Below the pieces are notes generated by a model that searched no databases, was not told where the DNA came from, and was given only the letters and a program-made list of their open reading frames with translations. Shown here piece after piece: positions 1-6,057 of a stretch of 7,497 nucleotides of DNA. Location: positions 1 to 7,497 of the forward strand of contig JBBSOW010000137.1 of NCBI GenBank assembly GCA_038259365.1, in the 5' to 3' direction. Position 1 is the first letter of the stretch, and each line of letters begins with the position of its first letter. Origin of the DNA: JBBSOW01 sp038259365 (GTDB lineage Bacteria; Actinomycetota; Actinomycetes; Propionibacteriales; Propionibacteriaceae). The position numbers were made by a program, and so were the translations under genes.

Positions 1-1089
1 CGGGGGCTCCGGTACAAGGTCCGCTATCGGGATGCGGCAGGCCGTGAGCACGCGGAAACGTTCGGGCGGATGCTGGACGCCGAACGCCGCAAGGCTCAGA
101 TCGAGGTCTCGATGTCGGATGGGACGTGGCACGATCCCCGCCGCGGTGAGATGCGGTTCGGGGTGTGGGCGGCGCAGTGGTTACCGACTCGGCACGATCT
201 GCGGGCGACGACGCAAGCGCGGTTGGCGACGACGATGAGGCGTCAAGTGCTGCCCCGGTTCGGTGAGGTGGCGCTGATCCGGATCACCAACGGGGACGTT
301 CGGGGGTGGGTGGCCGACCTGTTGGCCGAGGGGCTGTCGGCGGCGACGGTCCGAAAGGCGGTGTTCGCGCTACGTCAATGTTTGGATGCGGCGGTGGAGG
401 ATCGCCGGTTAGCGGTGAACCCGGCGACGAGAGTTCCGTTACCAAGTGAGCGGGCGAAGCCGCCTCGGTATTTGAGTCAGCGCGAGGTCGAGCGCCTGGT
501 CCAGGCCATGCCCGAACGCTACCGGGCCCTGGTCCTGGTGGGCGCGTACGCGGGTCTTCGGTGGGGCGAAGCTGTCGGCCTAGTACGCAGCGAGGTTGAT
601 CTGATCCGGTCACGGATCTCGGTAACGACGACAGCGGTGGAGGTCCACGGCTCGGTGCTGCTGGGTCAAGAGCCCAAGACCCGCCGATCAAAGCGGGTGG
701 TGCCGGTGGCCCGCTCGGTCATGGCCCGCATCGAGGATCACATCGAGGAATTCGTCGAACCTGGCGCGGAGGCGTTGCTGTTCACCGGGGCTAGGGGAGG
801 TCCGCTGTTTCGGGGGACGTTTGGGCGTCACGTGTGGCGTCCGACGGTCGATTCGGTTGGACTGTCGGGGTTCACCGTTCACGGTCTGCGGCATAGCTTC
901 GTGGCCATTCTGGTGGCCGCTGGTTGCAACGTCCGGGAGGTCTCGGAATGAGCGGGCCACAACAGCGTGGCGTTCACTTTGACCCGCTACGGCGGGCTTT
1001 TTGCCGACGGTTCAGACGACGCCGTGGACCGGCTCGACGCGCTGCTCGGCGTCGGCCCATGTGTCCCTGTCGTGTCCAAAACCGGTTAA
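1..1089 (+). pseudogene. tyrosine recombinase (phage/ICE-type integrase), 5'-partial and broken by an in-frame TGA
   Basis: The reading frame is open from base 1, so the true start lies upstream. The order is an N-terminal arm-binding segment (YKVRYRDAAGREHAETFG), a core-binding SAM-like domain (about 150-450) and a catalytic domain. Catalytic residues visible are Arg in GLRWGE (559-561), the beta-hairpin Lys (676-678) and HGLRH (His 880-882, Arg 889-891). The frame then meets TGA at 949-951. Beyond it the same frame continues with AGHNSVAFTLTRYGGLF, carrying the catalytic His (958-960) and nucleophile Tyr (988-990), and ends at TAA 1087-1089. Relatives of this family have VSEWAGHNS here, so TGA most simply replaces TGG by one transition. 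The product ending at 948 would lack the cleaving Tyr and should be inactive. The gene points at the 3' end of tRNA-Glu, the usual arrangement for an element inserted there. Codon choice (TTG, CGG, GGG, TTA) is less G/C-biased than the neighbours, consistent with acquisition. A sequencing error at the TGA is possible. Confidence 0.88.
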
Positions 1090-1102
1090 GGCGACAAAAG
1101 CG

Positions 1103-1144
1103 AAACGGCCCCGACTTGGCGTTGTGCCTTGTCGGAGCCGTTTT
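1103..1144. terminator. bidirectional hairpin terminator between integrase and tRNA-Glu
   Basis: Arms 1103-1115 and 1131-1143 are complementary over 13 positions with one mismatch (C1110/A1136), around a 15-base loop that can itself close by three more pairs. On the + strand the right arm runs into TTTT and then GTGTTG. On the - strand it is followed by TTTCGCTTTT. It lies 14 bases beyond the integrase TAA and 9 bases beyond the tRNA-Glu 3' end, so it can serve both convergent transcripts. The pairing is seen directly; the terminator role is inferred. Confidence 0.75.
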
Positions 1145-1152
1145 GTGTTGAG

Positions 1153-1225
1153 TATCCCCAACGGGATTCGAACCCGCGCTGCCGCCTTGAAAGGGCGGTG
1201 TCCTAGGCCGCTAGACGATGGGGAC
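1153..1225 (-). tRNA. tRNA-Glu (anticodon TTC)
   Basis: Read on the - strand, the 73-base cloverleaf closes fully. The acceptor is GTCCCCA with TGGGGAT (G1-U72 wobble) and discriminator A. A D-arm with CGTCTAGCGGCCTAGGACA follows. The anticodon stem is CCGCC/GGCGG with loop CTTTCAA, giving anticodon TTC. The T-arm is GCGGG, TTCGAAT, CCCGT. The 3' CCA is not encoded. The sequence closely follows bacterial tRNA-Glu. Its 3' end faces the broken integrase, so this tRNA is the probable integration site of the element to the left. Confidence 0.97.
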
Positions 1226-1236
1226 CTGACCGGATA

Positions 1237-1265
1237 AGCATAGGGGGATCGGCCGTTCGGCCCAA
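1237..1265 (-). promoter_or_regulatory. promoter of tRNA-Glu
   Basis: On the - strand, TATGCT (1242-1237) forms a -10 box and TTGGGC (1265-1260) a weak -35, separated by 17 bases. Transcription would start about 5 bases before the mature tRNA 5' end at 1225. The -10 hexamer is identical to that of the tRNA-Lys promoter at the other end of the window, which supports the call. A short palindrome (GGCCG tt CGGCC, 1251-1262) lies in the spacer and may be incidental. Confidence 0.55.
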
Positions 1266-1293
1266 CTTGGCTCGCCCGCCACGTCGGCGGCGC

Positions 1294-1311
1294 GGCCCGA
1301 TCACTCGGACC
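1294..1311 (-). terminator. possible terminator hairpin of the SH3b-repeat hydrolase gene
   Basis: GGCCCGA (1294-1300) and TCGGACC (1305-1311) pair over 7 positions, one of them G-U on the - strand transcript, around a 4-base loop. The hairpin lies 27-44 bases beyond the hydrolase stop. There is no U-tract, so it is only a weak intrinsic terminator candidate. Transcripts that pass it would run into the tRNA-Glu gene in the same direction. I see no other function in 1266-1337. Confidence 0.25.
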
Positions 1312-1337
1312 CCGCCGTCAGCGTGAGTGAACCTCGA

Positions 1338-2933
1338 TCAGTTCAGCACGGTGACGTGCACGTGATCCTTGTGGTTAGCAGTGTCACTGCCGCGGCTGGC
1401 CATGTAGCGCCAGCCCTCGCGGCTTCGCTTCACGTTCCAGATCCGCTGGTTGTAGATGATGTACTCGACGTTGAGTTCCTTGGCGTTGGCCCTCACCCAG
1501 TCCGCGATCGCCTTACCCATCGCCCCGTTGGAGCGGTAGTTCGGAAGCATGATGTCCAACGCCTTGCCCGAGGGATGATCGGGGATCGAATCGGGCCGCA
1601 CGCCGTAGAACGTGACGATCTTGGGGAACTTTGTCTGCACGCGCGACATGAGGTATTTCGCCGACGGGCGCAGCCCCTTGATGCCCGTGCTGGAACTGCT
1701 GATCGACGGCCCGTTCTTGCTCGTCAGGTACTTGGCGGTCACCCAACGGAGCGCCTTCTGGTAGATCACCTGCGCCCGACCGTCGGCGTAGACGCCGGTG
1801 AGCGCCAACTTCGTTCCCGCAGGAACCTCGGTGAGGGTGTAGGAGTTCTTCGACGCGCTGCGAATGTCGAGGGCTACGGTGGCGTACTTGTACTCCTTCA
1901 CCTTGGGTAGCTTGCCCGACTGCGCCTTGGGGCCTATGGGGCGCACGTAGGTGGCGTTGACCCAGCGCAGCACCGACTTGTCGACGATCTGCGCGCGGTT
2001 GTTCGTGACGACGCCGGTCAGGTCCAACTGGGTGCCCTTCGGCACGGTGCGAATGACCCTGTACTTGCTAGAGGAGGAGCTGCGGATCAGTAGAGCGGCC
2101 GTCGCGATGCCCTTCGAAGTCTTCAGCGGCTTCGAACTCGTCGAGGTCGATCCAAAACCGCTCAGGTAGCTTGTGGACACCCAACGGTTCGTGCCCTCAT
2201 AGCTGATCTGGGAGTACCCGCCGTTGGTCTTGCCCGTCAGATCGACGTGCGTCCCCTTCGCCAGGACCGTCGCCGAGCGGTAGCTGTCCGCGGGGCCGGT
2301 GCGCACGTTCACGGCGGCCGTGGCGATGCTCGAGCCGGGTGCGGAGCTGGTCTCGGCGCTCGTCGAGGCGCCGGGTGTTGGCTGATCCTCAGGCTCCGAA
2401 GCGGTCACCTGCAGATGCTTGGCCACCACATAGGCGGTGTCGTTCTCGAACGTAATGGGCGTCCACCCAGACGCCGTCGCCCCGCCAATATCGACGCGTT
2501 CTCCCCGACGCAGGGTTCCGACCTTCCGGTTCAACACGCCCGCTCCGCTGCGCACGCTCAGGGCGTCCGTCGTCACGGTCGCAATGCCGCTGTCCGGGAG
2601 GTCACCCTTATCGCCGGATTGGGCGATTCGTACGTAGCGGGTGGCCACGTAGGCGGTCTGGCCTTCGTAGTTAATCGGGGTCCACCCGGAGTCGCTAGCC
2701 CCAGCCGTGGGGACCTTTTGTCCGGTCTTGAGGGCTCCGATGGTGCCGTGTTCGGCGCCCGGCCCGGATCGAACGTTCACGCTGGTCGTTGAGGTGGCTT
2801 GGCCGGCCGCTTCGGCTCCGGGGGCCATAGTGACCGTTCCGATGACGGCGGACAGGGCCATCGTGGTGATGAACGCTACAGCGGCAGTCTTGGCCCTACC
2901 GCCTACGTGGGCACGTCTGGTTGCCTCGTACAT
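1338..2933 (-). CDS. secreted cell-wall hydrolase: five SH3b repeats plus C-terminal M15-like zinc peptidase domain
   Basis: The product has 531 residues. A signal peptide is clear: basic N-terminus (RR, R, K), hydrophobic stretch about 16-36, probable cut after AEA near 42. Five bacterial SH3 repeats follow, at about 49-103, 117-176, 203-258, 275-331 and 348-403. Each begins with a V/L-x-V/I-R-S/T motif, and the early ones carry the W-TPI-YEG signature. Repeats 4 and 5 share RAQ and LRWV and look like a recent duplication. A Ser/Thr/Pro linker (180-202) separates repeats 2 and 3. The C-terminal domain (about 418-531) matches the ARB_07466-like family related to M15 peptidases. HPSGKALD supplies His453 and Asp460, and KDHVHV supplies His526, as likely zinc ligands. 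SH3b domains normally bind peptidoglycan, so a role in wall turnover is inferred; the exact bond cut is unknown. The ATG has a strong Shine-Dalgarno (GGAGG, 2948-2944) 10 bases upstream. The gene has a long structured leader and is divergent from the zincin gene. Confidence 0.93.
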   Translation of the reverse strand: MYEATRRAHVGGRAKTAAVAFITTMALSAVIGTVTMAPGAEAAGQATSTTSVNVRSGPGAEHGTIGALKTGQKVPTAGASDSGWTPINYEGQTAYVATRYVRIAQSGDKGDLPDSGIATVTTDALSVRSGAGVLNRKVGTLRRGERVDIGGATASGWTPITFENDTAYVVAKHLQVTASEPEDQPTPGASTSAETSSAPGSSIATAAVNVRTGPADSYRSATVLAKGTHVDLTGKTNGGYSQISYEGTNRWVSTSYLSGFGSTSTSSKPLKTSKGIATAALLIRSSSSSKYRVIRTVPKGTQLDLTGVVTNNRAQIVDKSVLRWVNATYVRPIGPKAQSGKLPKVKEYKYATVALDIRSASKNSYTLTEVPAGTKLALTGVYADGRAQVIYQKALRWVTAKYLTSKNGPSISSSSTGIKGLRPSAKYLMSRVQTKFPKIVTFYGVRPDSIPDHPSGKALDIMLPNYRSNGAMGKAIADWVRANAKELNVEYIIYNQRIWNVKRSREGWRYMASRGSDTANHKDHVHVTVLN

Positions 2934-2943
2934 GTGTTTGCTT

Positions 2944-2987
2944 CCTCCCGGGGCGGTCCTCGGTAGACCGCCGATACGGACGGGAGG
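2944..2987 (-). promoter_or_regulatory. leader RNA structure sequestering the Shine-Dalgarno of the hydrolase gene
   Basis: In the leftward mRNA, CCTCCCG (2987-2981) is the perfect complement of CGGGAGG (2950-2944), which contains the Shine-Dalgarno. Between them lies a second perfect 7-bp hairpin, GGCGGTC (2972-2966) with GACCGCC (2958-2952), leaving 8 and 1 unpaired bases at the junction. The two stems would stack and hide the ribosome-binding site. Further upstream, GGAGGC (3061-3056) is complementary to GCCTCC (2988-2983) and could compete for the anti-Shine-Dalgarno. The pairings are seen directly; translational control is inferred. I recognise no known riboswitch aptamer. Confidence 0.45.
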
Positions 2988-3072
2988 CTGGCGACCTGAG
3001 AATTCCTCAACTTTATAGGGAAATTCAGCTCAAATTTATCTGGCTTTGCCGCGATGCCTCCGACGAATCAGG

Positions 3073-3123
3073 ACTCTATGCGTCTGCCCACCCTGAGGAC
3101 AACAGCCTAAACCTTACCTAAAC
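3073..3123 (-). promoter_or_regulatory. candidate promoter of the hydrolase gene with an upstream tandem direct repeat
   Basis: On the - strand, TTGTCC (3102-3097) and TAGAGT (3078-3073) form a -35/-10 pair with an 18-base spacer, giving a leader of about 130 bases. Three bases upstream of the -35 are two copies of GTTTAGG (3123-3117 and 3112-3106) with an 11-bp period, one helical turn. Such spacing is typical of OmpR/PhoB-family response-regulator sites at activated promoters. A second -10-like hexamer, TATAAA (3017-3012), would give a shorter leader of about 70 bases but has no good -35. The region 2990-3170 is visibly richer in A/T than the genes around it. Confidence 0.35.
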
Positions 3124-3194
3124 GTTCAGCGTATTCTCAGCTATCGGTTAGCTCGATTCAGTCTTGTCTCATTGGAGGAGCGGATGGGTAGGTT

Positions 3195-3557
3195 GTGGGC
3201 ATGGACCCAGCCGACGTGAGCGACGAGGAATTCGACGGTTTGATCGATCGAGCCATTGCGGCGATTCCCTCGGATCTGCTGTCGCAGTTGGACAACGTGG
3301 CGATCTTCGTCGAACCCGATCCGCGGGAGGGAGAGCAGGGGTTGCTGGGCCTGTATCACGGCGTGCCGCTGACCGAGCGTGGCTGGAGTTACGGCGCGGT
3401 GTTGCCCGATTCGATCCGGATCTTCAAGAACCCGATCCTGAGAATGTGCCTAACTAACGAGCAGGTGGTGGAACAGGTCCGGATCACCGTCGTCCACGAG
3501 ATTGCGCACCACTTCGGGATCGACGACGAGCGCCTGCACGAGCTCGGGTACGGGTAG
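3195..3557 (+). CDS. minimal zinc metallopeptidase, DUF1025 / zincin_1 family
   Basis: The protein has 120 residues, the usual length of this actinobacterial family (PF06262). The signature is the C-terminal HEIAHHFGIDDERLHELG: His101 and His105 with Glu102 form the HExxH site, and Asp111 in the HExxHxxGxxD pattern is the likely third ligand. Other family hallmarks are EFDGLIDRAIAAIP (residues 12-25), LDNVAIFVE (32-40) and LLGLYHGVPLTERG (50-63). It has no signal peptide or membrane segment, so it should be cytoplasmic; its substrate is unknown. The start is uncertain. GTG 3195 is the first codon after an in-frame TAG (3189-3191) and sits 14 bases after GGAGGAG (3174-3180); ATG 3201 has the weaker GGTAGG 8 bases upstream. 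It is divergent from the wall hydrolase. Its stop is one base from the stop of the convergent apical-domain gene, with no terminator between them. Confidence 0.92.
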   Translation: MGMDPADVSDEEFDGLIDRAIAAIPSDLLSQLDNVAIFVEPDPREGEQGLLGLYHGVPLTERGWSYGAVLPDSIRIFKNPILRMCLTNEQVVEQVRITVVHEIAHHFGIDDERLHELGYG

Positions 3558-3558
3558 C

Positions 3559-4218
3559 TCAGGCCGTCAGCGTGGAGGATGTCGCGTCGGCCACCCACAG
3601 CTCGACGCGGCCGAGGGTCGGCAGGTAGCCCGCGGCCAGGTCGCTGTAAGACAGTGGCTCGGCGCCTGCGATCGTGCAGATCTGCTCCCGCTGTGCGGGG
3701 TCGGCGAGGACGGCGAGCACGCGGACGGTGCGCTGCAGGGCGTTGACCTCCAGGGTGCGCCGCACCGCATCCGACAGCGACGGCGCCGCGACGACGAGCC
3801 CGCGCCCGCTCGCGATGGCGCGTTCCAGGGGGCCGATGAGGCAGCGCACGTCGTCGATGGCCGAGTCGGTGACGAGCACGTCGGCGTCGAGCAACACCGC
3901 CCGGGGGTTCTCGGCGTCGGTGGCGAAGTCCGGTCCGGTCCAACCGCAGGGCACCTCGCTCCCGGCGGCGAGGAGTTCGGCAATTCGGCGTTCCTCGCCC
4001 TCGCTCCGGTCGAGCGGCGGCTTGGGTCGTCGGGCCTGGACCTCGGTGAGGTAGGCCGGCGTCGCGGTGGGGGAGAAGCCCGGTATCTCCGTGCTCGGCG
4101 GGGCGAGGGCCTCCCGGGCGCGCTCTCGGTTGGCGTGGCGGTCCCGGGCGGCGCCGTAGAACAGCACGGCGAGCCCGATCGCCAGCGTCAGCGCGAGCGC
4201 GATCATCCAGGTCTCCAC
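3559..4218 (-). CDS. membrane-anchored protein with a GroEL apical-domain-like region, no ATPase domain
   Basis: The product has about 219 residues. There is one N-terminal transmembrane helix (about 5-21), then a basic and Pro-rich linker (24-75), then a soluble domain (about 90-219). Positive charge after the helix predicts that the domain faces the cytoplasm. From memory of E. coli GroEL, the soluble part follows the apical domain in order. CGWTGPDF stands for RGYLSPYF; LERAIASGRGLVVAA for the LEAVAKAGKPLLIIA stretch; TLEVN for TLVVN; TVRVLAV for the KVAAVKAP strand; and LGRVELWVADATSSTL for the closing strand ending KDTTT. From PDF to EVN the two run about 64 residues without a gap; the next loop is about 6 residues shorter. 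The equatorial and intermediate domains are absent, so it cannot be a chaperonin. Binding of a hydrophobic partner is inferred. Start GTG 4218 is 41 bases after the MFS stop; ATG 4206 (GGAG 6 bases upstream) is an alternative. It is probably the last gene of the marR-MFS operon. Confidence 0.8.
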   Translation of the reverse strand: METWMIALALTLAIGLAVLFYGAARDRHANRERAREALAPPSTEIPGFSPTATPAYLTEVQARRPKPPLDRSEGEERRIAELLAAGSEVPCGWTGPDFATDAENPRAVLLDADVLVTDSAIDDVRCLIGPLERAIASGRGLVVAAPSLSDAVRRTLEVNALQRTVRVLAVLADPAQREQICTIAGAEPLSYSDLAAGYLPTLGRVELWVADATSSTLTA

Positions 4219-4259
4219 GGGCTCAAGCCTGCCACCTCGCTGCCGGCCCGGGTGGTCTC

Positions 4260-5507
4260 CTAGGCGTTCTCCAGCGATGCGGCGACGGGCTTGTCGGCCA
4301 GCGGCTGGGCCCTTCGTTGGCGCAGGATCCAGATGACGGCCACGATCACCGTGATGGCGGTGGCGATGGAACCGACGAGGATCGTCCAACGGGGGCCCCA
4401 CGCGTCACCGATCCAGCCGATCACCGGGGCGCCGATGGGCGTGCCGCCGAAGAAGATCGCCATGTACAGCGACATGACGCGGCCGCGGATCTCGGGATCG
4501 ACCGAGAGCTGCACCGTGGCGTTCGCCGTCGTCATCACCGTGAGGGCGGTCAAGCCCGTCGGGATGAGCAGCAGCGCGTAGACGAGATAGTTGGGAGCGA
4601 GCCCCAGCGCCAGCGTCGAGACGGCGAAGCCGGCCAGGGCGCCGAGCAGCACGCGCAACCGGGGCCGGGCGCGACGGGCGGCGAGCAGGGCTGCCGCGAG
4701 CGAACCGACGGCCATGATCGAGCCGAGGATGCCGTATTCCTCCGCGCCCTTGCCGAACGCCCGGGTGGCCATGAGGGCATTGGTGATCTGGAAATTCATG
4801 CCGAACGTGCCGAGCATGAACACGATGAACAGCACCACCATGATGTCGGGGCGGTGCCGCACGTAGACGAGCCCCTCGCGGATCGCGCCGCGACCCCGTC
4901 GCGTGGGGGCGGGATGCAACGTGCCGATATTGAGCATCTGCAGCGAGATCAGCACCGCCACGAAGCTCAGGGTGTTCACCGCCAGCGCGGGCGCCACACC
5001 CCAAAAGCCGATGATGAGTCCGGCCACGCCGGGGCCGATGAGCCGGGCCGCGTTGAAGGAGGCGCTGTTGAGGGCGACCGCGTTCGACAGCATCGGCGCG
5101 TCGACGATCTCGGAGGCGAAGGCCTGTCGGGTGGGGTTGTCGAAGGCGGTGGCGATGCCCTGCAGGCTGGCGAGCAGGTAGATGTGCCACAGCTCCGCGC
5201 TGCCTGTGGCGACGAGCACGAAGGTCAATCCCGAGGTGATGGCCATGGCCGATTGGGTCACCTTCATGATGGAGCGTTTGGCGAAGCGGTCGGCGATCAT
5301 CCCGCTCCACGGCGCCAGCAACAGAATGGGCAAGAACTGCAGCCCGGTGACCAGGCCCAGCGCGGTGGCGGAGTTGTCGGTGAGGATGGTGAGGACGAGC
5401 CAGTCCTGGGCGACGCGCCCCATCCAGGTGCCGACGTTGGAGATCAATGCGCCGCTGAACCACAGCCGGTAGTTGGGGTTGCTGAGGGAGGCGAAGGTGC
5501 GGCTCAC
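4260..5507 (-). CDS. MFS exporter, EntS/MFS_3-like, 12 transmembrane helices
   Basis: The 415-residue hydrophobic protein has two six-helix halves joined by a charged loop (about 197-218), which contains the basic run TRRGRGAIREG. Family signatures are NPNYRLWFSGALISNVGTWM at the start, the motif-A loop SGMIADRFAKRS (68-79) between helices 2 and 3, DNPTRQAF (123-130), RLIGPGVAG (155-163) and RGRVMSLY (341-348) in the second half. These point to the MFS_3/EntS group, proton-driven exporters of siderophores or drugs; the substrate cannot be read here. The start is GTG 5507, whose last two bases and the next A form the TGA of marR, a 4-base GTGA overlap implying translational coupling. Co-transcription with a MarR regulator favours a role in efflux of a toxic small molecule. 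The C-terminal tail (about 396-415) is cytoplasmic and ends at TAG 4262-4260. Confidence 0.94.
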   Translation of the reverse strand: MSRTFASLSNPNYRLWFSGALISNVGTWMGRVAQDWLVLTILTDNSATALGLVTGLQFLPILLLAPWSGMIADRFAKRSIMKVTQSAMAITSGLTFVLVATGSAELWHIYLLASLQGIATAFDNPTRQAFASEIVDAPMLSNAVALNSASFNAARLIGPGVAGLIIGFWGVAPALAVNTLSFVAVLISLQMLNIGTLHPAPTRRGRGAIREGLVYVRHRPDIMVVLFIVFMLGTFGMNFQITNALMATRAFGKGAEEYGILGSIMAVGSLAAALLAARRARPRLRVLLGALAGFAVSTLALGLAPNYLVYALLLIPTGLTALTVMTTANATVQLSVDPEIRGRVMSLYMAIFFGGTPIGAPVIGWIGDAWGPRWTILVGSIATAITVIVAVIWILRQRRAQPLADKPVAASLENA

Positions 5508-5956
5508 CGGGCGGCCACCTGCTCCAGGACGGGGGTGAGCGCGCGGAGGGCGTCGACGTCGGCGTCGTCGAGTTCTAGGAGTTGGCGCATCATCCAGGTG
5601 TCGCGCTCGCGGGCGATCCTGCCGTGCAACTCCGCGCCTTCGGCGGTGCGCTCGATGAGCACCTGGCGGCCGTCGACGGGGTGAGGTCGGCGGGTGGCCA
5701 GGCCGGCGTCGACGAGGCAGGCGACGGTCTTGGTCATCGACGGTGGGGAGACGCGTTCGATCTCGGCGAGCTCGCGTGGGGTGCGCGGCCCGTCGCCGAT
5801 GCGGGCGAGCACGCTGAACTGGTGCGGCGCGAGATAGTGGGTGCCCTCGTAGCGGACACGGCGGCTGATCTGCTGGCAGGCCAGGCGCAGGCGGTAGGCG
5901 AGGGCGACGAGGTCGTCTTCCGGGTCTTGCGGTGCTTTTGGTTGTGGCGGTGTCAC
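5504..5956 (-). CDS. MarR-family transcriptional regulator of the adjacent MFS gene
   Basis: The protein has 150 residues from GTG 5956. This start is chosen because AGGAG (5968-5964) sits 7 bases upstream. The longer frame from ATG 5992 would place its first codons inside the operator and adds 12 residues unlike the family. The winged-helix core spans about 42-107: helix-turn-helix with recognition helix near SPPSMTKTVACLVDAGL (70-86) and wing RRPHPVDGRQVLIE (89-102), with the typical DGR turn followed by TAEG. Flanking helices (about 11-37 and 108-148) form the dimer interface. MarR proteins usually repress their own operon and release DNA on binding a phenolic or other small ligand. The overlap with the exporter gene and the upstream palindrome fit that scheme; the ligand is unknown. 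Confidence 0.93.
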   Translation of the reverse strand: MTPPQPKAPQDPEDDLVALAYRLRLACQQISRRVRYEGTHYLAPHQFSVLARIGDGPRTPRELAEIERVSPPSMTKTVACLVDAGLATRRPHPVDGRQVLIERTAEGAELHGRIARERDTWMMRQLLELDDADVDALRALTPVLEQVAAR

Positions 5957-5978
5957 GGGAGTTCTCCTAAACAGACAC

Positions 5979-6004
5979 TTCACATAACTCATTAGTTAGG
6001 TGAA
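5979..6004. promoter_or_regulatory. 26-bp palindromic operator, probable MarR site
   Basis: On the + strand the left arm TTCACATAACT (5979-5989) and right arm AGTTAGGTGAA (5994-6004) are inverted repeats matching at 10 of 11 positions around CATT. The site lies 23 bases upstream of the marR start codon and 54 bases upstream of the divergent xth start. A/T-rich inverted repeats of this kind are typical of MarR dimer sites. It could affect both directions, but the marR-MFS operon is the likelier target. Confidence 0.75.
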
Positions 6005-6045
6005 CTATTCCCGGTTGGACTCATCGTGTGTCGAACGATCTCGGA

Positions 6046-6051
6046 TAGGTT
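6046..6051 (+). promoter_or_regulatory. possible -10 element giving a leaderless xth transcript
   Basis: TAGGTT fits the actinobacterial TANNNT -10 pattern and is separated by 6 bases from the A of ATG 6058, the spacing expected when transcription begins at the start codon. No convincing -35 is present 16-19 bases upstream. The same stretch contains GGATAGG (6043-6049), which could instead be a poor Shine-Dalgarno 8 bases from the ATG. The two readings cannot be separated from sequence alone. Confidence 0.35.
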
Positions 6052-6057
6052 GGCCCG

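Noticed and set aside
949..951. Programmed readthrough or selenocysteine at the integrase TGA
   Set aside because: Relatives have Trp, not Cys or Sec, at this position, and I see no convincing SECIS-like hairpin just downstream. A plain G-to-A nonsense change is simpler.
924..1237. Two short + strand frames across the integrase end and tRNA-Glu
   Set aside because: They overlap the integrase catalytic frame, the terminator and the tRNA, and have no ribosome site or family motif.
2934..3105. Known riboswitch (c-di-AMP ydaO class or c-di-GMP GEMM class) in the hydrolase leader
   Set aside because: The ydaO core motifs are absent. A single GCAAAGCC string recalls GEMM, but the rest of that aptamer is missing.
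3105..3124. DtxR/IdeR iron box
   Set aside because: CCTAAAC repeats resemble half of the box, but they are direct, not inverted, so the palindrome is not met.
4219..4401. Upstream extension of the apical-domain gene into the MFS gene
   Set aside because: The extension is in a shadow frame of the MFS C-terminus. The membrane helix and coding signal begin at GTG 4218 or ATG 4206.
4317..5684. 455-residue open frame on the + strand opposite the MFS and marR genes
   Set aside because: Its composition is dominated by His, Glu, Asp, Gly and Arg with no motif, as expected for the antisense frame of a G/C-rich gene. The opposite strand encodes a complete MFS transporter.
5957..5992. Longer marR start at ATG 5992
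   Set aside because: It would overlap the palindromic operator and has no Shine-Dalgarno. GTG 5956 has AGGAG at ideal spacing.
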